53,832 nt of DNA. Source: Anaerolineae bacterium. Its GTDB lineage: Bacteria > Chloroflexota > Anaerolineae > Anaerolineales > UBA11579. Below, piece after piece: positions 9,709-18,531 of this stretch; the first letter of the stretch is position 1, and the number at the start of each line of letters is the position of its first letter. The translations under genes and the position numbers were made by a program. Where the stretch lies: positions 1 through 53,832 of the forward strand of contig SCUK01000029.1 of NCBI GenBank assembly GCA_004297445.1. Reading direction: 5' to 3'. Under the pieces are notes generated by a model, which had not been told where the DNA came from, searched no databases, and worked only from the letters and a program-made list of their open reading frames with translations.

Positions 9709-9793
9709 TATTCGTGGAGGGTTATTCGAGTCTTTGTGACGACGAGCCTGACGGTATCGAAGGTCGAATTTCGAATATCTAATCTCGACTAAC
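9709..9793. repeat. TTATTCGAGT-type intergenic repeat, copy 1
   Basis: This stretch and 10488-10583 align along most of their length, sharing TATTCGTG, GTTATTCGAGTC, GTCGAAT.TCGAATA and CTAATCTCGA. The two copies flank the TIGR03936 gene in direct orientation. Looser relatives occur near 27500-27545 and 44555-44605. Confidence 0.7.
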
Positions 9794-9809
9794 GCTTCTT
9801 CGAGGATGC

Positions 9810-10469
9810 CTACGCCGCGGCGCTTTCGCCTTCGCCCCTGAACTCCATCGCCGTGCGGTGCAGGATGGCGCGCAGCGGGTCGAGTCCCAGCGCGCCCAGC
9901 ACGTCATCCGGGCGGGCGGTGCGGCCTTCACCCTGGCTCAAATGCAATTCCACCCGCTGGCGACCTCGCTCATCCGGCGGCAGCACCGCCAGCCCGAACA
10001 CCAGCGCCCGCAGGTCATAGGTGCGGGTGCGCCCCTTGCGGGTTTTCTCGCGCAGCACTTCCGGTTGGGCAAGGAAATCCGCCACGCGCGCTTCCAGCCC
10101 TTCGGCCGGGTCCAGCAGGGTGGCTTCAAACCGCGCGGCATGCACCAGATTGGGCAGTTTCTCGGCCCGGTCGTCAATCACCGTTGCCGATCGGAAGAGG
10201 ATGCCCGGCGGCGCGGCGTGCTGCAAGGCGGCCAGCACGTCCTCGGCCGGGGTATCGATTTTCATCACGCAGTCCAGCCACTCATCGGCACTGGTGATGC
10301 CCAGCGAGAGCGCGTCGGCCAGCACCAGTTTGGGGCGCGGGTTGAAGCCTTCGGAATAGGCCAGCGGCAGGTTGGCGCGCCGTATCGTGCGCTCCAGCGT
10401 GCTGTGCAGGTCCAGGTTGCCGGTGAAGCGCATGGCGTCAGTTTTTTCGAATTGGATGCGGTATCTCAT
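9810..10469 (-). CDS. TIGR03936-family protein (DUF2344)
   Basis: A 219-residue protein of the DUF2344/TIGR03936 family. It starts with the typical MRYRIQFEKTDAMRF and contains the family block SEGFNPRPKLVLADALSLGI (about 39-58). In many bacteria this domain is fused to, or directly follows, a TIGR03960 radical-SAM protein, as it does here. Its function is not established; linkage to the radical-SAM partner suggests a shared modification of RNA or protein, and this is inference. It is separated from the partner by 118 bases carrying a repeat, and a second copy of that repeat lies downstream. No clear ribosome binding site precedes the ATG. Confidence 0.88.
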   Translation of the reverse strand: MRYRIQFEKTDAMRFTGNLDLHSTLERTIRRANLPLAYSEGFNPRPKLVLADALSLGITSADEWLDCVMKIDTPAEDVLAALQHAAPPGILFRSATVIDDRAEKLPNLVHAARFEATLLDPAEGLEARVADFLAQPEVLREKTRKGRTRTYDLRALVFGLAVLPPDERGRQRVELHLSQGEGRTARPDDVLGALGLDPLRAILHRTAMEFRGEGESAAA

Positions 10470-10487
10470 GGGGAAACCGTGAAGCGA

Positions 10488-10583
10488 TATTCGTGAACAG
10501 TTATTCGAGTCCTATTAGCAACGAAGCTTTCGCAGGTGGAAGTCGAATATCGAATAACTAATCTCGAATCACGAATATCGGCG
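10488..10583. repeat. TTATTCGAGT-type intergenic repeat, copy 2
   Basis: Second copy of the repeat at 9709-9793. Its ends are inverted relative to each other (ATTCGTGA near 10490 and TCACGAAT near 10570), so the element can fold back on itself. It separates the TIGR03960 and TIGR03936 genes. Confidence 0.7.
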
Positions 10584-10587
10584 TTCG

Positions 10588-12522
10588 CTAGTTTACGCTT
10601 ATTTCTTCCATCGTTATCGTCGCGGCGGCCTTGCGCGCCGCGTGCGGTTTCACTTCCGGGCACTGCCACACTTCGCCGGGGTTTTCCATGCGCATCTTGG
10701 TGAAGGTCGGCAGGATGCCGCAGGCGAAGCAGCGTTCGCGGCAGTCCACGCGTGTCTGGCCGCGCTTGGACCACAGGTAATCTTCGGTGAGGAACTTCTT
10801 GCGCACCGTCGAGTCGATATGGTCCCACGGGAAGGTCTCGTCAATCAGGCGCGGGCGGTGGGTGTAGAACGCCGGGTCGAGGCCGGCCTGCTCGTACGCC
10901 TTCGTCCAGATTGCATAGTCGAAATGCTCGCCCCAGGCGTCAAACTTCGCGCCCATCTGCCATGCCATGTAGATCACGTCCGCCAGGCGGCGGTCGCCGC
11001 GCGAAAGGGCGGCTTCCAGCATCGTCTCGTCGGGGTTGTTCCAGTTCAGTTTCAGCCCCTTGCCGCTGATGACGCGCTTGAGCAGTTCCTGCTTGGCCAG
11101 TATCTGTTCGCGGGTGTCGCACGGCGACCACTGGAACGGCGTGTGCGGCTTGGGGATGAAGGTGCTCACCCCGGCGGTCACGTGCGCCTTAAAGCCGATG
11201 GCTTTGCGGCCCTCGGCCAGCACCGCCTTGCACAGGTCAGCGATGGCCTGCACATCCTCCAGCGTCTCTTCCGGATGGCCAATCATGAAATACAGTTTGA
11301 GGTTCGTCCAGCCGCGCGAGAAAATCTCGCGGGCGGTTTCCAGCAGTTGCTCGGTGCTCACCGGTTTGTTAATGATTTCTCGCATGCGCTCGGTGGCGGC
11401 CTCCGGCGCGAGGGTGAAGCCGCTGCGGCGCGTGTTCTGCAGTTCGTCCATCAGGTCCACCGAGACGGTTTCGATGCGCAGCGAGGGCAGCGACACGGAC
11501 AGGGCGCGTTCGCCGAAGCGGCGGCTGACTTCCTTCACCAGGTCCACGACATAGGTGTAATCCGACGAAGACAGTGAAAGCAGGCCGACTTCCTCGAAGC
11601 CGGTGTTGTCCATCGCCTCGGCAATGGCGTCCACCACTTCCTGCACCGGGCGCTCGCGCACCGGGCGGGTGATCATCCCCGCCTGGCAGAAGCGGCAGCC
11701 ACGGGTGCAGCCGCGCATGATTTCAATCGGGATGCGGTTGTGAACGGTATCAATGTACGGCACGATGAGGCGGGTGGTGGGCGGCGGCAGTTGCGCCACA
11801 ATGCGCTTGACCACCGGGTAGTTGGCCTTCTCGAATTTCTTCTCGGTGTAGGCCAGCGTGCCATCCGGCTCGTAGTGCGCCTCGTACATGGCGGGCACGT
11901 ACAGCCCCCACACTTCGGAGAGGCGTTCCAGCAGGCGGCGGCGCGGTTCGCCGCTGGCCTTCCATTCCTGGTGCACGCGGATAACGTCCATGATGGCTTC
12001 TTCGCCTTCGCCCACCACGAAGGCATCAATGAAGGCATGCATCGGCTCCGGGTTCATGGTGGCGTGCCCGCCGGCGATGACCAGCGGGTCGCGCTCACTG
12101 CGTTCGGCCGCCAGCACCGGCACGCCGCCCAGGTCCAGCAGGTTGAGCGTGTTGGTGTACAGACTTTCGTAGGGCAATGAGATGCCGAGGATGTCGAACT
12201 CGGACAGCGGGCGTTTGCTTTCCAGCGAGTACAGCGGGATGCTGTGCTGGCGCAGGATGGCTTCCATATCCGCCCACGGGTTGTAGACGCGTTCGGCCAG
12301 CGCATCGGCGCGCTGATTTACCAGGTCATACAGAATCATCAGGCCGTTGTTCGACATGCCGATATCATAGATATCGGGGAAGGCCAGCGCGACTTTCGTC
12401 TGGATGGCGTTCCAGTCTTTGACGACCTGGTTTAGTTCGCCGCCGGTGTAGCGGCCTGGTTTCTGAACGAGCGGCAGCAGAGGTTGCAGCCGGTCCTGGA
12501 TGTCGGCAGGGGAGAGAGTCAT
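10588..12522 (-). CDS. TIGR03960-family B12-binding-like radical SAM protein
   Basis: A 644-residue radical-SAM enzyme of family TIGR03960. The N-terminal 230 residues have a cobalamin-binding-like Rossmann fold with the segment PLVIAGGHATMNPEP. The radical-SAM core follows, with the 4Fe-4S ligands Cys272, Cys276 and Cys279 in RGCTRGCRFC. A C-terminal Cys cluster (DCRERCFACG, plus the Cys in VWQCPE) could bind a further cofactor or zinc. The substrate is not known. The family resembles the methylthiotransferase/B12 radical-SAM group, and the gene partner TIGR03936 is conserved. AAAGGTG precedes the ATG at 12522. Confidence 0.92.
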   Translation of the reverse strand: MTLSPADIQDRLQPLLPLVQKPGRYTGGELNQVVKDWNAIQTKVALAFPDIYDIGMSNNGLMILYDLVNQRADALAERVYNPWADMEAILRQHSIPLYSLESKRPLSEFDILGISLPYESLYTNTLNLLDLGGVPVLAAERSERDPLVIAGGHATMNPEPMHAFIDAFVVGEGEEAIMDVIRVHQEWKASGEPRRRLLERLSEVWGLYVPAMYEAHYEPDGTLAYTEKKFEKANYPVVKRIVAQLPPPTTRLIVPYIDTVHNRIPIEIMRGCTRGCRFCQAGMITRPVRERPVQEVVDAIAEAMDNTGFEEVGLLSLSSSDYTYVVDLVKEVSRRFGERALSVSLPSLRIETVSVDLMDELQNTRRSGFTLAPEAATERMREIINKPVSTEQLLETAREIFSRGWTNLKLYFMIGHPEETLEDVQAIADLCKAVLAEGRKAIGFKAHVTAGVSTFIPKPHTPFQWSPCDTREQILAKQELLKRVISGKGLKLNWNNPDETMLEAALSRGDRRLADVIYMAWQMGAKFDAWGEHFDYAIWTKAYEQAGLDPAFYTHRPRLIDETFPWDHIDSTVRKKFLTEDYLWSKRGQTRVDCRERCFACGILPTFTKMRMENPGEVWQCPEVKPHAARKAAATITMEEISVN

Positions 12523-12652
12523 TTTCTGTGCACCTTTCGGCCGCGCGAAGCGGTCGTGGTCGGGGAGTCGAACCCCGGCGAATTCTGTAAAGGCAGATTA
12601 TAACGCGAGAAAACAATCGGCAAATAATACAGAATCGGCGGAAAAATTCCTC

Positions 12653-13786
12653 CTACGGCTCGGTGCCGGGTGCCAGCCCCGGCGGCAGGCCGCAGCCTTC
12701 CATCGTCACGATGTTGCAACCCTCAATCACGCAGCCTTCGCCGGTGATGAAGTTGCAGTTCTCCAGCAACGCGCATTCCGGGTAAATCGAGGCATCGCAG
12801 AACAGGCCCAGCAGGCAGCCCTCGCCGGTGACGGGATTGCAGCCAAAGGGCATGGCGCAGCCCTCGCCGGTGGCGGGGTCGCAGCCGGGCAGCAGCTCAC
12901 AGCCCTGCCCGGTAATCAGGTTGCAGCCGGAGGGCAGCGTGCAGCCTGTGCCGGTGGCCGGGTCACAGCCGTCCGGCAGTTCACACCCTTCGCCGGTCAG
13001 CGGGTTGCATTCCAGGTCGATTTCACAGCCTGCGCCGGTGGCAGGGTCGCAGCCATCCGGCAGGTCCTCCGGCGTCACCAATCCTTCGTCAATCGCCATG
13101 TCCACCGCGCCCGGCACGTTCTGGAACCAGGCGTTCAACTGGTAGTCCTCCATGGGTTCGGGCGGAGTGGGCGGCGCATCTGCCGCCAGGATTTCGGCGC
13201 GCTGGCCGCCGGTGAATTCCACATTGCCCAGGCTGTTGGTAAGGTTGCATATGCCTTCGAGGCACGTGGCAAACAACTGCCCCAGCGGGTTCAGGCGCAC
13301 GCCCAGCCAGGTGCCGCGCACGGACGCCGTGCCAGAAATGGTGTCGATCTTGAATTCCCCGCCCTCTGCCGACCCTTCCAGGATGACGAACAATTCGCCC
13401 TGCAGCAGTTCCAGCAGCGTTTCGGGTTGCTGCGCCGTGCCGGAAAGGTCGTTGAGGGTGAACACGGTGTTGGGGGCTAGGCGCGCCAGCGGTCCTTCGC
13501 TGAAGGCCACCGCCGCGCGGCTGTCCGCGCCGGTGCTCACCCGGTTGCCGGGCTGCACGGCCTGGTTCGCCGCGGCAGCCTGCCACTCCTCCTGCTCCAC
13601 CGCCTGCCAGAACACCTGGTTCTCGATTTCGCTGATCCACGCCTGGCGCGAACCGGAATCGGTTACCGGTTCGCCCGCCGGCAGGGTGGGCGCGTTATCA
13701 GCGGGCACGGGCCGGCCAAGGTTGCAGGCCAGCGCCAGCAGCGCCGCGGCGCTAATGAGACGTAGGGTTCGTGGTCGGTTGTTCAT
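12653..13786 (-). CDS. FecR-domain lipoprotein with nine CX7C repeats
   Basis: A 377-residue exported protein. It has a lipobox LALAC, then a FecR domain (about 70-200) with the classic segments VQPGNRVSTG, LLQGELFVIL and TASVRGTWLGV, and a linker. A C-terminal array (about 244-368) of nine units of roughly 14 residues follows, with consensus GC(D/N)P.TGEGCELP. Each unit has two cysteines spaced CX7C, 18 in all. FecR domains usually sense or bind at the cell surface. Here there is no TonB receptor or sigma factor nearby, so a structural or adhesive surface role is more plausible. The cysteine array would be rigid if each unit formed a disulfide. Unit seven departs most (CDASIYPEC). I do not recognise the repeat as a named domain. 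Confidence 0.85.
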   Translation of the reverse strand: MNNRPRTLRLISAAALLALACNLGRPVPADNAPTLPAGEPVTDSGSRQAWISEIENQVFWQAVEQEEWQAAAANQAVQPGNRVSTGADSRAAVAFSEGPLARLAPNTVFTLNDLSGTAQQPETLLELLQGELFVILEGSAEGGEFKIDTISGTASVRGTWLGVRLNPLGQLFATCLEGICNLTNSLGNVEFTGGQRAEILAADAPPTPPEPMEDYQLNAWFQNVPGAVDMAIDEGLVTPEDLPDGCDPATGAGCEIDLECNPLTGEGCELPDGCDPATGTGCTLPSGCNLITGQGCELLPGCDPATGEGCAMPFGCNPVTGEGCLLGLFCDASIYPECALLENCNFITGEGCVIEGCNIVTMEGCGLPPGLAPGTEP

Positions 13787-13850
13787 GGGATGCTATGCTC
13801 CTGCCAGAGGGTTGGCAATTACCAGCATACCCCATTTGCTACGCCGGGGG

Positions 13851-15026
13851 CTATCCCCCCTTCATTTCCCGCTCCGGCCGCACGCAGTCCCGCCCCGCCT
13901 GTTTGGCGGCATACAGTGCGTCGTCTGCCCGGAGAATCAACCCCGCGCCATCGGTCTCCCCCGCTAGCAGTTCCGCCGCGCCGGTGCTGACAGTAACGAC
14001 CAGCGATTCCTCCACTTCGGCCAGCAGGCATTCCTTCAACCCGGCGCGCAGCCGCCCGGCGACCTGAATCGCTCCGGCCAGCGACACGCCCGGAAGGATG
14101 GCGAGGAACTCCTCGCCGCCGTAACGCCCCACTGTGCCGCTGCCGCGCAGGTGTGCCTGCATGCAGGCAGCCAGCGCCTGCAGGGTGCGGTCCCCGGCGG
14201 GATGGCCGTAGGTGTCGTTGATGTCCTTGAAATGGTCACTGTCAATCATCAGGATGGATAGCGGTGTGCTATCCGTGCCGCACTTGAGAATTTCTAGGTC
14301 CAGGCGTTCCACAATCGACCGCCGGTTGGGGATATGCGTGAGGCCATCCATATGCGCCTGCCAGCCCAGCGTGCTGGTCAGTCGCTCAATATGCATCAGA
14401 GCGTAACTGAAGGTAAGCAGGGTGCTCACGATAAGCACGCCGGAGAGCGCCGCATCCTGGAAGAAGCCGGTGGCGTTGAAGTCGCGCTGTGCCGCGCCAA
14501 ATGGCGTGAGGTAAAAGGCCGCCCGCAGGAACAATAGGAAACCCAGTACAAAGAACCCCACGCCGGAGAGGAAGCGCACATAGTCATGCCGGTGCGGACC
14601 GCCGTGAGAGAGGTTCAGGCCAATCACCAGCGCCAGGGCGCCCAACCAGCCGGAAAGTAGCAACGTGCGCAGTTCGAAGTCTGGCGCGAGCAGCGTGGTG
14701 TAGGCGAGAGCCAGCGCCGCAAGCAGGTTTCCTGCCCACAGCCGTAGGTCTTTTTCGGGTTGCCCCAGCAATTGTCGCACGGCCCGGTAGTACAGCGTCA
14801 GTCCCAGCGCCGCCGTCAGGTAGGGCAGAATAATCGAGAGCGTCTCGGGCAGCACCTCGCGGAAACTCGCGAAGACAAACCCCACCCCTACCAGAAAACT
14901 GCCGCCAGCCCAGGCCTGGATGCCACGCAGCGCGTTATTGGTGGCACGCGTCAGCAAGACCAGTATGACGCCATTCAGCAAACTGATGAGGCCGATGACA
15001 TAAACAAAACTGGGGACGTGGAACAT
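13851..15026 (-). CDS. Membrane GGDEF diguanylate cyclase
   Basis: A 391-residue protein. About six to seven transmembrane helices occupy residues 1-190, followed directly by a GGDEF domain (about 215-385) with active motif GGEEF (303-307), so it should make c-di-GMP. The position of the inhibitory RxxD site reads RGSG, so product inhibition is probably lost, unlike the two tandem cyclases at 5419-8612. The membrane part has no recognised extracellular sensor loop. TATAAT lies eight bases before the ATG (minus strand, plus-strand 15035-15040), suggesting a very short or absent leader. It lies downstream of the methyltransferase gene with a 23-base gap. Confidence 0.9.
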   Translation of the reverse strand: MFHVPSFVYVIGLISLLNGVILVLLTRATNNALRGIQAWAGGSFLVGVGFVFASFREVLPETLSIILPYLTAALGLTLYYRAVRQLLGQPEKDLRLWAGNLLAALALAYTTLLAPDFELRTLLLSGWLGALALVIGLNLSHGGPHRHDYVRFLSGVGFFVLGFLLFLRAAFYLTPFGAAQRDFNATGFFQDAALSGVLIVSTLLTFSYALMHIERLTSTLGWQAHMDGLTHIPNRRSIVERLDLEILKCGTDSTPLSILMIDSDHFKDINDTYGHPAGDRTLQALAACMQAHLRGSGTVGRYGGEEFLAILPGVSLAGAIQVAGRLRAGLKECLLAEVEESLVVTVSTGAAELLAGETDGAGLILRADDALYAAKQAGRDCVRPEREMKGG

Positions 15027-15049
15027 TACAGGGAATTATACGGCGCGGG

Positions 15050-15781
15050 TCAGCTCGCCTGCCACACGCCGTACAGTCCCAGATCGCCGGTTTCGCCATC
15101 AGCGGTGAAGGTTTCGACCACACGGAATCCCGCTTCCTCCGCCAGCGCGGCCAACTCGGCTTCATCGAACAGGTGCACATAACGTAGGCCGGGGGTTTCC
15201 TCCGCCCGCCAGTCCAGCAGGTAATCGTTCTCGTCCACGTCCGCGTCGTCCAGCCCCGCCGCGGCCCATGGCTGTACCCGCCCGGCCAGCTTGGGGCTGT
15301 TGAGGAATTGCCAGTTGGAAAGGAAGAACAACCCGCCCGGTTTCAACACGGCCCGCGCGCCCTGCAACATCGTCAGGCGCAACGCCTGCCCCGGTATGTG
15401 GTGCAGGGTGGCAAAACACAGCCCTACATCCAATTTCCCTTTCTCATTTCTCATTTCCAAGTTGTTCCCCCAGTCTTGAGACAGGTCGGCCTGCAAAAAC
15501 CTGTACCGCTCCCCCAGCCCGCGCGCCCGCGCCGCTTCCAGCAGGCCGGCGCTGGCATCCAATCCAAGGTATTCGCCGGCAAAACCCTGTTCGTTCAGGA
15601 AGGCTGCCGCGCTGCCGTTACCGCAGCCCAGGTCCAGCACACGCACATCAGACGGCACGCGCGCCAGCAGCAAAGCCACGCCCGGGTTCACCCGCCCGCG
15701 GGTAGCGGAGAATGCCCCGGCGTGGGTTTGGTAGAATAGACGGTTAAGTTCGAGCAGGCGGCTCACGACCTCTGATTTCAT
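15050..15781 (-). CDS. Class I SAM-dependent methyltransferase
   Basis: A 243-residue methyltransferase with the SAM-binding motif I VLDLGCGNGSAAAF (about 46-59), an acidic motif near LGLDAS, and a post-I block LCFATLHHIPG. It is related to tRNA/lipid-type methyltransferases such as the Trm9 group, but the substrate cannot be fixed. Trm9 acts on the wobble uridine made by Elp3, and this gene is divergent from elp3 with only 40 bases between them. A role in the same tRNA modification is an attractive but unproven idea. The frame is open upstream to 15958, but the ATG at 15781 is chosen: it begins the conserved region and has TATAAT exactly six bases before it. Confidence 0.82.
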   Translation of the reverse strand: MKSEVVSRLLELNRLFYQTHAGAFSATRGRVNPGVALLLARVPSDVRVLDLGCGNGSAAAFLNEQGFAGEYLGLDASAGLLEAARARGLGERYRFLQADLSQDWGNNLEMRNEKGKLDVGLCFATLHHIPGQALRLTMLQGARAVLKPGGLFFLSNWQFLNSPKLAGRVQPWAAAGLDDADVDENDYLLDWRAEETPGLRYVHLFDEAELAALAEEAGFRVVETFTADGETGDLGLYGVWQAS

Positions 15782-15787
15782 GGCTTC

Positions 15788-15793
15788 ATTATA
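15788..15793 (-). promoter_or_regulatory. -10 box predicting a leaderless mRNA for the methyltransferase
   Basis: The minus strand reads TATAAT, then six bases, then the ATG at 15781. Transcription would start at or within a base of the start codon. The -35 region is weak. Confidence 0.55.
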
Positions 15794-15821
15794 GAGCGTG
15801 AGTCGTGCACGGCAGAAATTC

Positions 15822-17519
15822 ATGACCAAAACCCCCGGCCTCCCCCACGCCCAGACCCCGTCCTGGCAGGCGACTAAACGCCACTCGCCGGAACGGCTGG
15901 CCACGGCGCGCCTGGCGCTGGAAGCCGTGCGCGACGGCATGGACGTGTTTGACGCCATCCAGCGCTTCCCGATTCCAACCGAACACGGCGGCGGCTACAT
16001 CGGCAAGCACCACCTGGTGGCGGTGTACCGCGAACTTGTCGAAAGCGACGAGTGGGAAGACGACCCGGCCCTGCTGGGGCGCATCCGCATGAAACCCATG
16101 CGCACCCAGAGCGGCGTCACCGTGGTCACGGTGCTTACCAAGCCGTACCCGTGCCCCGGCAAGTGTGTGTTCTGCCCGACCGACTTCCGCATGCCGAAAT
16201 CCTACCTGCCGGACGAACCGGGCGCGATGCGCGCCCTGCACTACCAGTTTGACCCGTATGCCCAGGTGGCCGGACGCATTGCCCAGTTGGAAGCCGTGGG
16301 CCACCCCACCGACAAGATCGAGCTCATCATTCTCGGCGGCACGTGGAGCAGTTACCGCAAGGATTACCAGGAGTGGTTCGTCAAGGAATTGTTCGCCGCC
16401 ATGAACGGCCTGCCGCCCACGCCGGAGCCACCGGACACCGACGACATCCTCGCGCCGCGCGCTTCCTCACCGTACACGTTGGTCGAATTGCAGGCGATGA
16501 ACGAAACCGCCGCCCACCGCAACGTGGGCCTGGTCATCGAGACCCGTCCTGACCATGTCAATCCCGCTGAACTGGACTGGCTGCGCACCCTGGGCGTGAC
16601 CAAAGTGCAACTGGGCGCGCAAAGCCTCGACGACCGCATCCTGGACCTCAACCAGCGCGGCCACAGCGTGGCCGCGACGCACGCTGCCACAGCGCTGCTG
16701 CGCGCCGCCGGTTTCAAAATCGTGCTGCACTGGATGCCCAACCTGCTGGGAGCCACGCCGGAAGGCGACCGCCTGGACTTTGCAAAACTGTGGGACGGGC
16801 TGTGCCCGGACGAAATCAAAATTTACCCCTGCCAGTTGTTGGAAAACGCCGACCTGTACCTGAACTGGCAGCGTGGCGAGTACCACCCTTACAGCACCCA
16901 GGAACTCATCGACCTGATTGCCGATGTCAAGCCCGGCATCCCGCGCTACTGTCGCGTCAACCGCGTTATCCGTGACATCCCCAGCACCAACGTGGTGGAG
17001 GGCAACCGCAACACCAGCCTGCGCATGGATGTGCACCGCGAACTGGCGCGCCGCGGCCAGCGCTGCCAGTGCCTGCGCTGCCGCGAGGTGCGCGGTCAGT
17101 CGGTGAAACCCGAATCGTTGGAATTCAACGACCTTGCGTATGCCGCCGAAGGGGCCGAAGAACATTTCCTTTCTTTCGACACGCCGGATGACCGGTTGGC
17201 GGGGTTCCTGCGCCTGTCGCTGCCCGGCGATGACAGCCCGGCCACCGGATTGACGGACCTGGCCGGCGCGGCGATCATTCGCGAAGTGCATGTGTACGGC
17301 CAGTCGTTGGAAGTGGGCGAGGAGCAGACCGGCGCGGCCCAGCACATCGGCCTCGGTACGCGGCTGATTGCCGAAGCCGAGCGCATCGCTCGCGCAGGTG
17401 GCTACGAGCGGCTGGCGGTGATTGCTGCTGTTGGTACCCGCCGCTATTACGAAGGCCGCGGTTTCAACATGGGGGCGCGCTATATGGTAAAAGACCTGGT
17501 GAACCCGGCCGCCGCGTAG
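15822..17519 (+). CDS. elp3: Elp3 family tRNA uridine(34) carboxymethyl/acetyl transferase
   Basis: A 565-residue stand-alone bacterial Elp3. The radical-SAM core has ligands Cys111, Cys115 and Cys118 in CPGKCVFC, followed by the family-typical CPTDFRMPKSYLPDEPGAMR. A zinc-binding Cys region follows (QRCQCLRCREVRG, about 410-425). The C-terminal GNAT acetyltransferase domain (about 440-565) has HIGLGTRLIAEAERIA as its acetyl-CoA loop. The enzyme joins an acetyl-derived carboxymethyl group to C5 of wobble U34 in tRNA. In eukaryotes it needs the Elongator complex, while bacterial forms act alone, and a Dehalococcoides (Chloroflexota) Elp3 has been structurally studied. The ATG at 15822 is preferred to an upstream GTG at 15798. 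Confidence 0.93.
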   Translation: MTKTPGLPHAQTPSWQATKRHSPERLATARLALEAVRDGMDVFDAIQRFPIPTEHGGGYIGKHHLVAVYRELVESDEWEDDPALLGRIRMKPMRTQSGVTVVTVLTKPYPCPGKCVFCPTDFRMPKSYLPDEPGAMRALHYQFDPYAQVAGRIAQLEAVGHPTDKIELIILGGTWSSYRKDYQEWFVKELFAAMNGLPPTPEPPDTDDILAPRASSPYTLVELQAMNETAAHRNVGLVIETRPDHVNPAELDWLRTLGVTKVQLGAQSLDDRILDLNQRGHSVAATHAATALLRAAGFKIVLHWMPNLLGATPEGDRLDFAKLWDGLCPDEIKIYPCQLLENADLYLNWQRGEYHPYSTQELIDLIADVKPGIPRYCRVNRVIRDIPSTNVVEGNRNTSLRMDVHRELARRGQRCQCLRCREVRGQSVKPESLEFNDLAYAAEGAEEHFLSFDTPDDRLAGFLRLSLPGDDSPATGLTDLAGAAIIREVHVYGQSLEVGEEQTGAAQHIGLGTRLIAEAERIARAGGYERLAVIAAVGTRRYYEGRGFNMGARYMVKDLVNPAAA

Positions 17520-17620
17520 GAAAGCGGCACACATCTGCAACGCGCGAGGCGCACAATATTGGTTATCCTCATTGACGCACTCCCCTGCACCCCGGGGACG
17601 TATTCAGATTGCGAGTAAGC

Positions 17621-18424
17621 ATGACGACCATCAACCCCATCATCACCCTCACCACCGACTTTGGCCTGCGCGACGGCTTTGTCGGCGTGATGAAAGGCGT
17701 CATCCTCAACATCGCTCCCCATGCGCAAATTGTGGACATCAGCCACGACATTGGGCCGCAGAACGTGCGCGAAGGGGCGTTCGTTCTTTCGCGCCAGTCC
17801 CTGTATTTCCCACGCAATACCGTGCATGTGGTGGTGGTGGATCCCGGTGTGGGCACTACCCGCCGCCCCATCGCTGCCCGCATCGGCAATCATCATTACG
17901 TCGGGCCGGACAACGGCGTGCTTACCATCCTGTACGAAAAGGCCGAGGAAGAAAACTGGCCGTTGCAGGTCGTGCATCTGGACAAGCCCCAATACTGGCT
18001 CAAGGAAGTGTCCTACATCTTTCATGGGCGCGATATCTTCTCGCCGGTGGCGGCGCACCTGGCGGCCGGCGTACCACTGGAAGAACTGGGCCGGCCCATC
18101 GACGATGCCGTGCGCCTGCACCTGCCCAAACCCGCCCTGAAAGGCAATTCGTGGCACGGCGAAGTGGTGCACATTGACCATTTTGGCAACGTCGCCAGCA
18201 ACATTCACCGCGACAACATCGGCGGTGAGGCCGCGGTGCAGGCCGCCGGCGTACGCGGCACGCGCGTGCCTGATTGGGTTAAGACATTTGGCGAGCGCCC
18301 GGCCGGGGCGCTTGTGTGCCTGTACAGCAGCATTGATTTCGTCATCATTTCCGAGGTCAACGGCAATGCCGCCGCGCGGCTCGGCGCCAAGGTGGGTGAT
18401 GCGTTTGAGGTAGAGGTGGCGTGA
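17621..18424 (+). CDS. SAM hydrolase (DUF62, SAM hydroxide adenosyltransferase)
   Basis: A 267-residue member of the DUF62/fluorinase-like family, which converts SAM to adenosine and methionine using hydroxide. Family motifs are clear: LTTDFGLRDGFVGVMKG at the N terminus, VVVVDPGVGTTRRPI (about 68-82), YVGPDNGVL, and HIDHFGNVASNI in the C-terminal domain. Asp in TTDFG and the Asp-Arg-His type site fit a hydrolase rather than a halogenase. The ATG at 17621 is used; an upstream TTG at 17609 is less likely. It follows elp3 by 101 bases on the same strand. The link is loose, though both handle SAM. A terminator follows. Confidence 0.92.
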   Translation: MTTINPIITLTTDFGLRDGFVGVMKGVILNIAPHAQIVDISHDIGPQNVREGAFVLSRQSLYFPRNTVHVVVVDPGVGTTRRPIAARIGNHHYVGPDNGVLTILYEKAEEENWPLQVVHLDKPQYWLKEVSYIFHGRDIFSPVAAHLAAGVPLEELGRPIDDAVRLHLPKPALKGNSWHGEVVHIDHFGNVASNIHRDNIGGEAAVQAAGVRGTRVPDWVKTFGERPAGALVCLYSSIDFVIISEVNGNAAARLGAKVGDAFEVEVA

Positions 18425-18453
18425 AGCCGAATGCTCCGCGCTGTAAATCCCAG

Positions 18454-18482
18454 CGGCGGCTACAAGGCCGCCGTTTATTTTT
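18454..18482 (+). terminator. Terminator after the SAM hydrolase gene
   Basis: The stem CGGCGGC (18454-18460) and GCCGCCG (18467-18473), with loop TACAAG, is followed by TTTATTTTT. Confidence 0.75.
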
Positions 18483-18531
18483 CCCGGCGTCTTTGCGCCC
18501 CAGCGTGAGCCGGTCCTGTTTGTGCTTCCGC

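Noticed and set aside
16467..17540. A long minus-strand frame opposite elp3
   Set aside because: Shadow of elp3, with no domain and no start signal.
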